Source of the DNA: Desulfobulbaceae bacterium
GTDB lineage: Bacteria; Desulfobacterota; Desulfobulbia; Desulfobulbales; Desulfurivibrionaceae
Length of the DNA stretch: 10,152 nt
Assembly: GCA_003517965.1 (NCBI GenBank)
Contig: DOZO01000008.1
Coordinates: forward strand, 1 to 10,152
Direction: 5' to 3'
The notes beneath the pieces are model-generated. The model saw nothing but the letters and a program-made list of their open reading frames with translations, searched no databases and was not told the origin of the DNA. Shown piece after piece: positions 1 through 7,082 of the stretch (positions within the stretch are counted from its first letter, which is position 1; every line of letters begins with the position of its first letter). Both the position numbers and the translations under genes were made by a program.

Positions 1-494
1 CTGGCCACCCGCACCAGGGTCTCTTCCTGTTCAAAATCGTTCAAGACCTCGCCTCGAATCCTCTGCACCCGGTGCACCCCAAGCGACACCGGTGCCTCCA
101 GTATAATAACCATATCCGGCACCGGCGCAAACAATTCATTTGCCGTAATTATCTTTTGTGGATCATGCCCGGCCGCACCCTGATAGGCGGCGGTGGAATA
201 ATAATACCGATCGGTCAACACCACCTGACCACAAGCCAGAGCCGGAGCGATTACCCGCACCACATGCTCGCGACGATCATCAAGGAACAGGGCCAGCTCC
301 TCTTCCGGGGTAACGCTTTTCCGATTCTTGTACAGCTCTCTGATTTTAAGGCCATACTGCCCATCAGTTGGCTCTTTAGTCGCTACAACACTCAAGCCCC
401 GCTTACACAAGACTGCGGCCAACATGGCAATCTGAGTGGTCTTGCCGGTCCCGTCTATTCCTTCAAAGGCAATAAGCCATCCTTTTCTTTCCAT
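1..494 (-). CDS. tmk: Thymidylate kinase module, C-terminus beyond window; in frame with pdxA
   Basis: dTMP kinase phosphorylates dTMP to dTDP with ATP, the last step unique to dTTP synthesis. 164 residues are visible of the roughly 205-215 usual for the family. Counting from Met 494, the P-loop GIDGTGKTT is at 12-20, the EP motif at 41-42 precedes the IRELY segment (51-55), the DRYYYSTAAYQG nucleotide/substrate motif is at 95-106, LEAPVSLGVHRV (132-143) is the second core strand, and the start of the LID region (RIRG) is at 145-148. An AGGA sequence lies 9 nt before ATG 494, a credible ribosome site. The module could therefore also be translated on its own, even though the reading frame upstream is open through pdxA. 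The C-terminal helix region falls outside the window. Confidence 0.9.
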   Translation of the reverse strand, partial: MERKGWLIAFEGIDGTGKTTQIAMLAAVLCKRGLSVVATKEPTDGQYGLKIRELYKNRKSVTPEEELALFLDDRREHVVRVIAPALACGQVVLTDRYYYSTAAYQGAAGHDPQKIITANELFAPVPDMVIILEAPVSLGVHRVQRIRGEVLNDFEQEETLVRVA

Positions 495-1532
495 TCCGTT
501 ACTTCCTGTACAGCTTAGCTTGATATTTCGGCGATTGGCCACAATGACCTCAGCCAGAGAGACTGCAGCAGCCAAGCTCGTTGGGTCAGCCAGACCCAGG
601 CCTGCGATATCATAAGCAGTACCATGATCCACCGAGGTCCGGACAATAGGCAAGCCCAGAGTCACGTTTACCCCGTCGCTGAAATGCAGGAGCTTGAAAG
701 GGATCAGGCCCTGGTCGTGATACATTGAGACCACCGCATCAAACTGCCCAGCCACTGCCTTATTAAATACCGTATCCGGCGGAAACGGCCCCTCAACCTG
801 CCAGCCAGCAAGACGAGCAGCCACAACCGCCGGGGCAATAACCCGCAGTTCCTCGTCACCGAACATACCGCCTTCTCCGGCATGAGGGTTAAGTCCCGCC
901 ACAGCCAGACGGGGATGCGGCAGACCAAAATCATCTTGCAGGGCTCGGCCAGTTATGGCAATCATCCGTAACACTGCCTTCTGGGTAATGGCAGCCGGCA
1001 CCTCTGCCAGGGCCTGATGGATGGAGACCAGGGTGATCTTTAACCTGGAGCCCGCCATCATCATAGCAAAATCCTTTGCCTGACAGAGTTCGGCCAGCAT
1101 CTCGGTATGTCCAGGAAACCGGTAACCACCTGCCGTAAGCGCAGCCTTGCTGATGGGACAGGTTACCAGACCAGCCAGTTGAGCCTGACGGACAAGCCGT
1201 ACCCCTTCCTCAATATAGCTACCCATGGCCCGACCTGTTTCAATGGTGGGCTTTCCCCAGATAAGTTCATCACCAAGGTCGGATAGAGAACAAACATTAA
1301 GCGCCTGCGGCTGTACGGGCGCGCCGGGCTGCCAGTCAACCACCCGAACCTGAATATTGAGCGCCTTGGCACAGCGGCGCAATACCCCGGCATCGCCGAT
1401 AACCACTGGCCACATGGCTGTTTTAGTTGCAACCTGAGCCAGAAAGCGCAAGATGATTTCCGGTCCAATACCAACCGGACAGCCCATAGTAATCCCCAAA
1501 GGGGGCAAGGTTGCTTCAGTTACAGTCTGCAC
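1..1532 (-). CDS. pdxA: 4-hydroxythreonine-4-phosphate dehydrogenase, reading in frame into thymidylate kinase (partial at window edge)
   Basis: PdxA oxidises 4-phosphohydroxy-L-threonine with NAD in the DXP-dependent pyridoxal phosphate pathway. I translated the frame codon by codon from GTG 1532 to base 1 and met no stop. The PdxA part is residues 1-335, normal for the family. It shows the N-terminal MGCPVGIGPE (16-25), TCPISKAA (124-131), PGHTE (140-144), NPHAGEGG (215-222) and YHDQG (271-275). H172, H217 and H272 match the three metal-binding histidines of E. coli PdxA (166, 211, 266). The family Asp or Glu in the first motif is Cys18 here. After NRR (333-335) come 11 linker residues, then Met347, the first residue of a normal thymidylate kinase. 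GTG 1532 is preferred because GGAG lies 7 nt upstream; GTG 1538, which overlaps the yraN stop, is the alternative. This is either a real fusion or a lost stop codon or indel. The PdxA assignment itself is secure. Confidence 0.9.
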   Translation of the reverse strand, partial: MQTVTEATLPPLGITMGCPVGIGPEIILRFLAQVATKTAMWPVVIGDAGVLRRCAKALNIQVRVVDWQPGAPVQPQALNVCSLSDLGDELIWGKPTIETGRAMGSYIEEGVRLVRQAQLAGLVTCPISKAALTAGGYRFPGHTEMLAELCQAKDFAMMMAGSRLKITLVSIHQALAEVPAAITQKAVLRMIAITGRALQDDFGLPHPRLAVAGLNPHAGEGGMFGDEELRVIAPAVVAARLAGWQVEGPFPPDTVFNKAVAGQFDAVVSMYHDQGLIPFKLLHFSDGVNVTLGLPIVRTSVDHGTAYDIAGLGLADPTSLAAAVSLAEVIVANRRNIKLSCTGSNGMERKGWLIAFEGIDGTGKTTQIAMLAAVLCKRGLSVVATKEPTDGQYGLKIRELYKNRKSVTPEEELALFLDDRREHVVRVIAPALACGQVVLTDRYYYSTAAYQGAAGHDPQKIITANELFAPVPDMVIILEAPVSLGVHRVQRIRGEVLNDFEQEETLVRVA

Positions 1533-1534
1533 CT

Positions 1535-1915
1535 TCACACTCCATAACTCAGATCAAAGGCGTTTTTCACCAGCTCAATCACCGGGGTGCCCTCTCCGGC
1601 AAAACTGATCGCCACCACGTCGAACCGGGCTGACTGCCCTTCCCTGCCCGTCTCGGCCAGATACAGTAGCGCCACCTTGGAAATCTGCCGACACTTAAAC
1701 GAGGTCACCGACTCAAAGGGATGCCCGCACTGATGGCCACGTCTGGCCTTAACCTCGACAAAGACCAGAGTGCCCTGTTCCTCGGCAATAATATCAATCT
1801 CCCCCAACTTGGTTCGATAATTTCTGCGAATAATCCGATAACCCTGCCGGGAAAGAAACTGGCAGGCAAGGGTCTCCCCCAGCTGTCCAGTGGAAATTTT
1901 ACCCGCATCCTTCAT
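1535..1915 (-). CDS. yraN: UPF0102 / YraN family endonuclease-like protein
   Basis: 126-residue member of the YraN (UPF0102) family, small proteins with a PD-(D/E)XK endonuclease-like fold whose cellular role is not established. Visible family motifs are GE (13-14) in the first helix, RRNYR (30-34), GEIDII (38-43), VEVKAR (53-58, the ExK element) and RFDVV (97-101), with the closing NAFD (118-121). The putative active-site Glu, Asp and ExK are all present. An upstream in-frame start at 1966 exists, but it would bury 17 extra residues inside rnhB. ATG 1915 fits family length, and its ATGA overlaps the rnhB TGA stop, so the two genes are probably translationally coupled. The stop overlaps or abuts the pdxA GTG start. 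Nuclease activity is inferred from fold only. Confidence 0.88.
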   Translation of the reverse strand: MKDAGKISTGQLGETLACQFLSRQGYRIIRRNYRTKLGEIDIIAEEQGTLVFVEVKARRGHQCGHPFESVTSFKCRQISKVALLYLAETGREGQSARFDVVAISFAGEGTPVIELVKNAFDLSYGV

Positions 1916-2538
1916 TTCTTCAACCAATCGCGCACCGGTTTGAAACTCTGACGATGGATGGGGCAAGGACCGATTTCCCGGATAACCCGACGATGCTCGG
2001 CCGTGGGATAACCCTTATGCCGGGCAAAGTTATACTGGGGGTATTCAAGATGATACTTTTCCATAATAGCATCTCTGGTAACCTTAGCGACAATAGAAGC
2101 GGCAGAGATAGAGGCACTGCGCGAATCGCCTTTGACATAAGCCTCTTGCGGCAGAGAAATCGGCACGGTAAATTTGCCGTCAACCAGCAAAAAATCCGGC
2201 AGGATAGGCAGGTTTTCCACCGCCATCCTCATAGCCAACAGGGAGGCTTGCAGGATATTAAGCCGATCAATCTCGGCTGCGGAAACAATTCCCACCCCGA
2301 TTTTGGCCTCAAGCTCAACAAGCCTTTGCACCAGCTCAGTACGAGTTTTGGCGCTTATTTTTTTTGAATCCTGGAATTGTTGGTACTGGCAATTAGGCGG
2401 AAGAATGACACAAGCGGCAACCACAGGTCCGGCCAGCGGCCCTCGACCAGCTTCATCGGTGCCGGCCACGGTGGTATAACCTTGAATGACCAGAGATCGT
2501 TCAATGGCAAAGGTATCGCAAGCAAGAGAAGCTGGCAT
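1912..2538 (-). CDS. rnhB: Ribonuclease HII
   Basis: RNase HII cuts 5' of single ribonucleotides embedded in DNA and starts ribonucleotide excision repair in the cytoplasm. The 208 residues from ATG 2538 match the usual family length. The DEDD metal site is complete: D28 and E29 in GTDEAGRG (26-33), D120 in LLVDGK (117-122) and D138 in KGDSR (136-140). The GRG triad (31-33) that recognises the RNA-DNA junction is present, as are SISAASIVAKVTRD (143-156), HKGYPTAEH (174-182) and the C-terminal HRQSFKP (195-201). A TTG at 2580 would add 14 residues, but ATG 2538 has AAGGAAGG upstream, with rather long spacing of about 11 nt. The gene sits just downstream of a strong terminator, so it may be expressed by readthrough or from an unseen promoter. 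It is coupled to yraN by a 4-nt overlap. Confidence 0.95.
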   Translation of the reverse strand: MPASLACDTFAIERSLVIQGYTTVAGTDEAGRGPLAGPVVAACVILPPNCQYQQFQDSKKISAKTRTELVQRLVELEAKIGVGIVSAAEIDRLNILQASLLAMRMAVENLPILPDFLLVDGKFTVPISLPQEAYVKGDSRSASISAASIVAKVTRDAIMEKYHLEYPQYNFARHKGYPTAEHRRVIREIGPCPIHRQSFKPVRDWLKK

Positions 2539-2597
2539 AAGTGTTATCGCCTTCCTTGGGCAAGACGCACCACCTTGCAATTACGCCGCAAGAACCA

Positions 2598-2628
2598 CGA
2601 ATAAAAGGGCCACGGTTTCCCGTGGCCC
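2598..2628 (-). terminator. Strong intrinsic terminator after rplS
   Basis: On the minus strand GGGCCACGG and CCGTGGCCC form a perfect 9-bp GC-rich stem closed by a GAAA tetraloop (2628-2607), followed directly by TTTTATT. It lies about 70 nt past the rplS stop and ends the ffh-to-rplS cluster. A separate run of eight T on the minus strand (2654-2647) follows a GC-rich stretch capable of weaker pairing (for example GGAGCG with CGTTCC, 2683-2665), possibly a weaker upstream stop signal. Confidence 0.9.
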
Positions 2629-2696
2629 GAAAATAAGCGACACTACAAAAAAAACCTGGGCACTGGAACGAGATAACCGCTCCCGCGCCGGGCAGG

Positions 2697-3044
2697 CTAA
2701 TTGATGCCTTTTTCCCTGATTCTCGCGGCCTTGCCCCGCAGATTGCGCAGGTAGTACAGACGCGAACGCCGAACCCGACCTTCGCTCACCAGTTCTATCT
2801 TGTCGACTCTGGGAGAACACAAGGGGAAGGTTTTCTCCACCCCAACCCCGTGAGAGATCTTGCGCACCGTGACACTGGCGCCCATGATCCCTTTACGACG
2901 ACGGATAACAACCCCCTGAAACAGCTGGGTCCTTTCCTTGTTGCCCTCAATAATCCGGATATGCACCCGCACGGTATCACCGGCCCGGAAGTCCGGGATG
3001 TCATGCCGCATATTCTCTCTTTCCATCTGCTCAATGATATTCAT
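2697..3044 (-). CDS. rplS: Large ribosomal subunit protein bL19
   Basis: bL19 sits at the 30S-50S interface of the ribosome and contributes to an intersubunit bridge. The 115-residue product has the family length and hallmarks: an N-terminal MNIIEQME helix start, FRAGDTVRVHIRI (19-31), ERTQLFQGVVIRR (37-49), the RRRKGIMGASVTVRKIS segment (48-64), GVGVEKTFP (66-74) and the basic C-terminal tail with RRSRLYYLRNLRGKAARI (92-109). ATG 3044 is preceded by GAGG at 8 nt spacing. It is the last gene of the cluster: a 70-nt gap separates it from the SPOUT methyltransferase gene upstream, and an intrinsic terminator follows the stop. No anomaly was seen. Confidence 0.97.
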   Translation of the reverse strand: MNIIEQMERENMRHDIPDFRAGDTVRVHIRIIEGNKERTQLFQGVVIRRRKGIMGASVTVRKISHGVGVEKTFPLCSPRVDKIELVSEGRVRRSRLYYLRNLRGKAARIREKGIN

Positions 3045-3114
3045 AGTCTTTCCTCTTTCAACCCCTTATGAGAACGGATTCCAATGGGCCAATATACACG
3101 CCCACCCTGTTTTT

Positions 3115-3708
3115 TCAATCGTATTTACCCAACACCCTGTCCAGAACAATGGCCGCAGCCGATCGGACCGAGAGATGATTATATTCGCCAAATCCAGCAA
3201 TAGGAGGCAACAAGGCATCAACATCGGCAAAAACCTCCGGAGCCATACCCCAGCCAGTGCCAAACAAAATCAGATGCGGCTCTCCGGCAAAGATCCGCCG
3301 CCGCACTTGTGCAAAATCAAGCTGGCTGGCCTGCGCCTTGGCGCTGGTGGCCAGAACCGTGGGCCGTTGCTGCCATTTGGCCTGCACCAGTTCGTAGAGT
3401 TCTGTCAGGTCATGACAGAGCCGCACCAGTGACAAGGCCTCTTTCCGTTGCGGGTTATAAGTCGCCCCGTGGCCTGTCTGCCAGTGTTCCAGAATATCTC
3501 TTACCAACGCCTGCTGATCCGCAAACGGGGTGACAATATACAAGGTATCAATACCAAAGGTCCTGCCAGCCCGGGCAATATCATGCAGGTCCAGATTGGT
3601 CACCGCCGAGCCAATGGTCTCCCCGTTCTTGTTACAGACCGGATAATGAATCAGAGCCAGATCAAGCCGCAGGGAAGGTTGTCCCTCGCCTTGCCCGTCT
3701 TCTTGCAT
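3115..3708 (-). CDS. SPOUT-family RNA methyltransferase (Thermotoga TM1570-like)
   Basis: 197-residue protein resembling the SAM-dependent RNA methyltransferase family typified by Thermotoga maritima TM1570, a SPOUT (trefoil-knot) fold protein. Matching segments are ALIHYPV (18-24), AVTNLDLHDIARAGRT (35-50), YIVTP (57-61), the GATYNPQR segment (81-88), LILFGTGWGM (146-155), which would form the SAM-binding knot, and NHLSVRSAAAIVLDR (177-191) at the C-terminus. The start ATG 3708 lies 2 nt after the trmD stop and has GGAG 8 nt upstream; an in-frame upstream start at 3735 would overlap trmD. Its place between trmD and rplS, as recalled for Thermotoga, suggests a link to tRNA or rRNA modification. 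The RNA target and modified base are unknown. Family assignment rests on my recall of the motifs. Confidence 0.85.
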   Translation of the reverse strand: MQEDGQGEGQPSLRLDLALIHYPVCNKNGETIGSAVTNLDLHDIARAGRTFGIDTLYIVTPFADQQALVRDILEHWQTGHGATYNPQRKEALSLVRLCHDLTELYELVQAKWQQRPTVLATSAKAQASQLDFAQVRRRIFAGEPHLILFGTGWGMAPEVFADVDALLPPIAGFGEYNHLSVRSAAAIVLDRVLGKYD

Positions 3709-3710
3709 CA

Positions 3711-4514
3711 CTAATTCTCCGACTGACTCTTCCAACCGCTCTCCCGCAGTTTGGCAAGAAGTCCCTGCCGCTGTAGAATCTTCAATTCATTGGGACTAAA
3801 ACGCAGCCCGACAACAAGGTCGGGGCGTTTGCGCATGGTTCTTTCAACCGAGGCAATAAACCGCCATTCGGCCACTTCGGCATGATTCCCGGAAAAAAGC
3901 ACCTCCGGCGCCGCTAATCCCTCAAAAAGCCTGGGCCGCGTATATTGCGGAAACTTGAGCCCGCCCCGGCTGAAGGTGTCATAACCAGCCGAATCAGCAC
4001 AGCCCAACACACCCGGCCTCAACCTGGCAATAGAATCAATAAGGATCATGGCCGCCAGTTCACCACCGGTGAGGATATAGTCGCCGATAGAAATTTCCTC
4101 ATCAACATACTGAGCGATAAAGCGCTCATCCACACCTTCATAACGACCACAGACCAGAAGCAGCCGCGCATATCCCGACAACTCTTCGGCAACGGCCTGG
4201 GTATAAGGTCGCCCCTGGGGGCTCAGCAGGATTACCCTCCCAGGTTGCGGAGCCATAGCCTGCACCGCCTGCACCGCAGCAGCCAATGGCTCCGGTTTCA
4301 TGACCATCCCTTCTCCCCCGCCAAAGGGGCGATCATCGGTCATGGCATGTTTGTCAAGCGCGTAATCCCGGATATTATGGCAGACGATTCCTATCTGCCC
4401 TGCTTCCTGAGCTCTGCGGATTATTCCCTCCTTGAGCGGAGAATCCAGCAGTTCCGGAAAAATCGTCAGCACATCAAATCTGATGGTCTCGGCCAGTGGA
4501 GCATCAACTCGCAT
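3711..4514 (-). CDS. trmD: tRNA (guanine37-N1)-methyltransferase
   Basis: TrmD transfers a methyl group from SAM to N1 of G37 next to the anticodon, which guards against +1 frameshifting. It acts as a cytoplasmic homodimer. From ATG 4514 (267 residues) the motifs are FDVLTIFPE (13-21), DDRPFGGGEGM (60-70), LLSPQGRPY (96-104), CGRYEGVDERF (122-132) and ISIGDYILTGGE (141-152), which is the knot, then R164 and D179, equivalent to E. coli R154 and the catalytic D169, followed by PQYTRP and LFSGNHAEVAEWR. An upstream ATG at 4535 is possible, but 4514 lies nearer the conserved first strand. Either start overlaps the rimM end (11 nt for 4514), suggesting coupling. At 267 residues it is slightly longer than the usual 240-255, because of the N-terminal lead and the C-terminal tail. 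Confidence 0.96.
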   Translation of the reverse strand: MRVDAPLAETIRFDVLTIFPELLDSPLKEGIIRRAQEAGQIGIVCHNIRDYALDKHAMTDDRPFGGGEGMVMKPEPLAAAVQAVQAMAPQPGRVILLSPQGRPYTQAVAEELSGYARLLLVCGRYEGVDERFIAQYVDEEISIGDYILTGGELAAMILIDSIARLRPGVLGCADSAGYDTFSRGGLKFPQYTRPRLFEGLAAPEVLFSGNHAEVAEWRFIASVERTMRKRPDLVVGLRFSPNELKILQRQGLLAKLRESGWKSQSEN

Positions 4515-5076
4515 AGGCCAACACCCCACCTGCATTCATTTCCAATAAGCCCGGCGGCGGGGTAACAATCAGGGCTTTGCCGTCCGAAGCAAGACCTGCG
4601 ACACACTCGTCAACCACCGGAATCAGATATTCACTGCCCGCCCCGGTAATCACCAAAATATCATGGGCGTCGGTGGCCAGAAGCGAGGTGATCCTGCCAA
4701 GCGCTTGTCCGGCCTCGCTGATCACCGGTAGCCCTGCCAGTTCATGCCAGTAAAAAATCCCTTCCCCAAGAGTCGGCAAAAGCTCACGGGCTATACGCAC
4801 CTCCCAGCCGCGCAACCCTTCCGCCGCGCTTCTGCCAGAAAGTCCGGCAAGCTGCAGGAGAACCAGGTTCTCCAGAGGACGACAGTGATCAACCTCATAC
4901 GACCTGCTCAATCCCTTATCCGGCCCAATCAGAGTCAAGAGCCGGTAGTCACAAAAATCATCAGGCCTGCCAGAAAAAGGGTAGACCTTAAGCTCACCCT
5001 TGATGCCATGGGCCTTGGCAACCTTACCCACCGCTATCTGCCCACCATAGGCAACACCAACATCAAGGATTTTCAA
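4504..5076 (-). CDS. rimM: Ribosome maturation factor RimM
   Basis: RimM binds S19 and assists 30S head assembly and 16S rRNA processing. The 190-residue protein has the expected two beta-barrel domains: an N-terminal RimM barrel with VGKVAKAHGIKGELKV (16-31) and a C-terminal PRC barrel with FYWHELAGLPV (108-118), LGRITSL (126-132), the DILVI strand (139-143), YLIPVVDECV (150-159) and TPPPGLLEM (172-180). The start appears to be TTG 5076, with GGAG 8 nt upstream, 5 nt after the KH gene stop. The only later candidate, GTG 5028, would cut away most of the first barrel strand. RimM next to rpsP and trmD is the common bacterial arrangement. The last 11 nt overlap trmD. Confidence 0.93.
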   Translation of the reverse strand: MKILDVGVAYGGQIAVGKVAKAHGIKGELKVYPFSGRPDDFCDYRLLTLIGPDKGLSRSYEVDHCRPLENLVLLQLAGLSGRSAAEGLRGWEVRIARELLPTLGEGIFYWHELAGLPVISEAGQALGRITSLLATDAHDILVITGAGSEYLIPVVDECVAGLASDGKALIVTPPPGLLEMNAGGVLAYAS

Positions 5077-5081
5077 AAACC

Positions 5082-5312
5082 CTACTCCATGATCTCAAGA
5101 CGGGCCTTACGATTGTCCCTGCCTGCGGCAGCAGAAAGCAGCGAGCGCATAGCTCTGGCGGTCCGCCCCTGTTTGCCGATGACCTTGCCAAGATCCTCTT
5201 TGGCTACCCGCAACTCAAGAACAACGACATCATCGCTTTCTGTCTCGGCAACCTGAACCGCAGCGGGATCATCCACCAACGAGGTGGCTATGAATGTTAC
5301 CAAATCCTTCAT
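5082..5312 (-). CDS. khpA: KH-domain RNA-binding protein (KhpA/YlqC type)
   Basis: 76-residue single-domain KH protein. The signature GxxG loop reads GKQG (46-49) inside LGKVIGKQGRTARAMRSLL (41-59), flanked by the N-terminal MKDLVTFIATSLVDDP and the C-terminal RLEIME typical of the KhpA/YlqC family. In Gram-positive bacteria KhpA partners KhpB in RNA binding and affects cell elongation; in this group its role is inferred to be general RNA binding. It starts 5 nt after the rpsP stop and ends 5 nt before rimM, the usual position of this gene between rpsP and rimM. The ribosome site is weak (AAGGCGGA about 9 nt upstream), so coupling to rpsP is plausible. Confidence 0.9.
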   Translation of the reverse strand: MKDLVTFIATSLVDDPAAVQVAETESDDVVVLELRVAKEDLGKVIGKQGRTARAMRSLLSAAAGRDNRKARLEIME

Positions 5313-5317
5313 GGGAA

Positions 5318-5563
5318 TTATTCCGCCTTGCTGGCCTTGGCAAGCAGGCTCTTTACCGTTTCAGAAGGCAGGGCCCCCTTGTCAAGCCAGATCTTGATCC
5401 TGTCCTGCTTGACAATAACCTCGGCAGGTTGCTTGCAGGGGTCGTAAGTGCCAACCACCTCAAGAAACTGGCCGTCGCGAGAAGCCTCGGCGTTGGCTAC
5501 CACAATACGGTAAAATGGTTTCTTCTTGCGGCCCATTCTGGTTAAACGAATCCTTACAGCCAT
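5318..5563 (-). CDS. rpsP: Small ribosomal subunit protein bS16
   Basis: bS16 is a primary-to-secondary binder in the 5' domain of 16S rRNA, needed for 30S assembly. The 81-residue product starts with the family signature MAVRIRLTRMGRKKKPFYRI and contains VVANAEASRDGQFLEVVGTYDP (21-42), WLDKGALPSETV (59-70) and a short C-terminal tail. ATG 5563 has a perfect AGGAGG 8 nt upstream, so the in-frame start 15 codons earlier (5608) is rejected. Eighty-four nt separate it from the ffh stop. That gap holds only a weak potential stem (AACACA with TGTGTT) and no clear terminator, so rpsP could be cotranscribed with ffh. Confidence 0.97.
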   Translation of the reverse strand: MAVRIRLTRMGRKKKPFYRIVVANAEASRDGQFLEVVGTYDPCKQPAEVIVKQDRIKIWLDKGALPSETVKSLLAKASKAE

Positions 5564-5647
5564 GGTTGTTTCCTCCTGTTGGTTATTCAAGTTATTAACA
5601 GAACACATCTGTGCGTCCTGTGTTTTTTCTGATCTTCGGCTGCAGAG

Positions 5648-7012
5648 CTATCTGGCAAGTCCCTTGGGTCGTTTCTTTTTCTTCGGCCCGCCGACAAAGG
5701 CACCCAGCCCGCCGGGCTTGCCGCTCATCTGCTTCATCATCTTGAGCATGTCCGTATAGCTCTTGACCACCTTGTTCACGTCCTGGACCGTGGTACCGCT
5801 TCCCTTGGCAATGCGCGTCCTGCGGTTCGCGTTGAGGATAGCATGATTGCGCCGTTCCTTTATGGTCATGGAGTTGATGATCGCCTCCACCCTGCCCAGT
5901 TCCTTTTCATCAGGCTTGGGCATATCCTTGAGTTGCTTGATCCGGCTCATCCCCGGAATCATACCCATGATCTGCTCCAGGCTGCCCATTTTCCTGATCT
6001 GCTGGATCTGTTCAAGAAAATCCTCCAGGGAAAACCCTTCCTTCTTGAGCTTCCTGGCAAGTTTTTCCGCTTTATCCTTATCAACTACCGCCTCGGCCTT
6101 TTCAATCAGGCTGAGTACGTCACCCATGCCGAGAATCCGGGAGGCCACACGGTCTGGATGAAATGGCTCCAGAGCATCCAGGCCTTCGCCCATTCCAACA
6201 AACTTAATGGGCCGCTGGGTCACTTTTTTGATGGACAGGGCCGCGCCACCGCGGGCATCACCATCCATCTTGGTCAGGATCACGCCGGTAATGGCAAGAT
6301 CAAGATTAAATTTCTCGGCCACCGTAACCGCGTCCTGACCGGTCATGGCATCAGCCACAAAGAGAATCTCGGCGGGCTGGACCTCGGCCTTAATGCGGGC
6401 CAGCTCGGCCATGAGCTCCTGATCCACATGGAGCCGACCGGCGGTATCAACAATCAGGGTATCACACCCCGCACTCTGGGCGGCAAACATGGCCTGCCGA
6501 CAGATCACCACCGGATCCTGATCGATGGTAGCAGGATGCACCGGCACTCCGAGGCTTGCGCCCAAAATAGTCAACTGGTCAATAGCCGCAGGCCGGTAAA
6601 CATCAGCCGGAACCAGATAGGGCTTGCGCCCCCGCCCTTGCAACAGCCTGGCCAGCTTACCAGAAGTGGTGGTCTTGCCGGACCCCTGCAGACCAACCAT
6701 CATAATCACTACAGGCTGACGGCCACTGAGATCAAGGGTGGCGGTTTGCCCGCCCAATAACTCGACCAACTGGTCATGAACAACCTTGATCACCTGCTGG
6801 CCAGGGGCCAGAGATCCTACCACTTCCAGACCGATCGCCTTCTCGGCGACCGTAGCAACAAACTCCTTGGCAACCTTGAAGTTGACATCGGCTTCCAGCA
6901 GGGCCATACGCACTTCGCGCAACGCCTCCTGGATATTTTCCTCGGTCAGCCTGCCGTGGCCACGAAGCTGTTTGAAAACATTATGTAATCGGTCTGAAAG
7001 AGACTCAAACAT
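5648..7012 (-). CDS. ffh: Signal recognition particle protein Ffh (SRP54)
   Basis: Ffh is the GTPase of the bacterial signal recognition particle. With 4.5S RNA it binds signal sequences on nascent chains and docks on FtsY at the membrane. The 454 residues give the full domain set. The N domain is about 1-85. The G domain has the P-loop GLQGSGKTT (107-115), DTAGR (189-193) and TKMDGDARGG (247-256). The M domain, about 295-435, has the methionine-rich finger MGSLEQIMGMIPGM (342-355), the RNA-binding helix-turn-helix around RRTRIAKGSG (397-406) and MLKMMKQM (422-429). A basic tail with KKKKRPK closes the protein. ATG 7012 begins the standard MFESLSDRL; only a weak GAG lies upstream. A candidate promoter lies about 210 nt upstream with a long leader between. 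No ffs (4.5S RNA) sequence was recognised nearby. Confidence 0.98.
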   Translation of the reverse strand: MFESLSDRLHNVFKQLRGHGRLTEENIQEALREVRMALLEADVNFKVAKEFVATVAEKAIGLEVVGSLAPGQQVIKVVHDQLVELLGGQTATLDLSGRQPVVIMMVGLQGSGKTTTSGKLARLLQGRGRKPYLVPADVYRPAAIDQLTILGASLGVPVHPATIDQDPVVICRQAMFAAQSAGCDTLIVDTAGRLHVDQELMAELARIKAEVQPAEILFVADAMTGQDAVTVAEKFNLDLAITGVILTKMDGDARGGAALSIKKVTQRPIKFVGMGEGLDALEPFHPDRVASRILGMGDVLSLIEKAEAVVDKDKAEKLARKLKKEGFSLEDFLEQIQQIRKMGSLEQIMGMIPGMSRIKQLKDMPKPDEKELGRVEAIINSMTIKERRNHAILNANRRTRIAKGSGTTVQDVNKVVKSYTDMLKMMKQMSGKPGGLGAFVGGPKKKKRPKGLAR

Positions 7013-7082
7013 TTAATATACTCATAACAACCTTAAAAACTCACAGTTCCGCCACATAAATTCAAGCAGTTACCCACCTATG

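Noticed and set aside
2655..2700. tRNA-like fold just after rplS
   Set aside because: Several short stems can be drawn, but there is no tRNA T-arm sequence, anticodon arm or acceptor pairing; better viewed as possible weak terminator structure.
3973..3981. Apparent loss of the catalytic Asp of TrmD (Arg in the TFSRGG segment)
   Set aside because: Counting along E. coli TrmD places D169 in EDSF, which corresponds to the Asp of YDTF here (D179); the catalytic Asp is retained and the Arg lies at a variable position.
3945..4565. Plus-strand open frame of 206 codons opposite trmD and rimM
   Set aside because: Antisense to conserved genes, no domain features; a shadow frame.
5843..6760. Long plus-strand open frame of 305 codons opposite ffh
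   Set aside because: It lies wholly antisense to a perfectly conserved Ffh, and its His- and Gly-rich translation resembles no family; a shadow of ffh.
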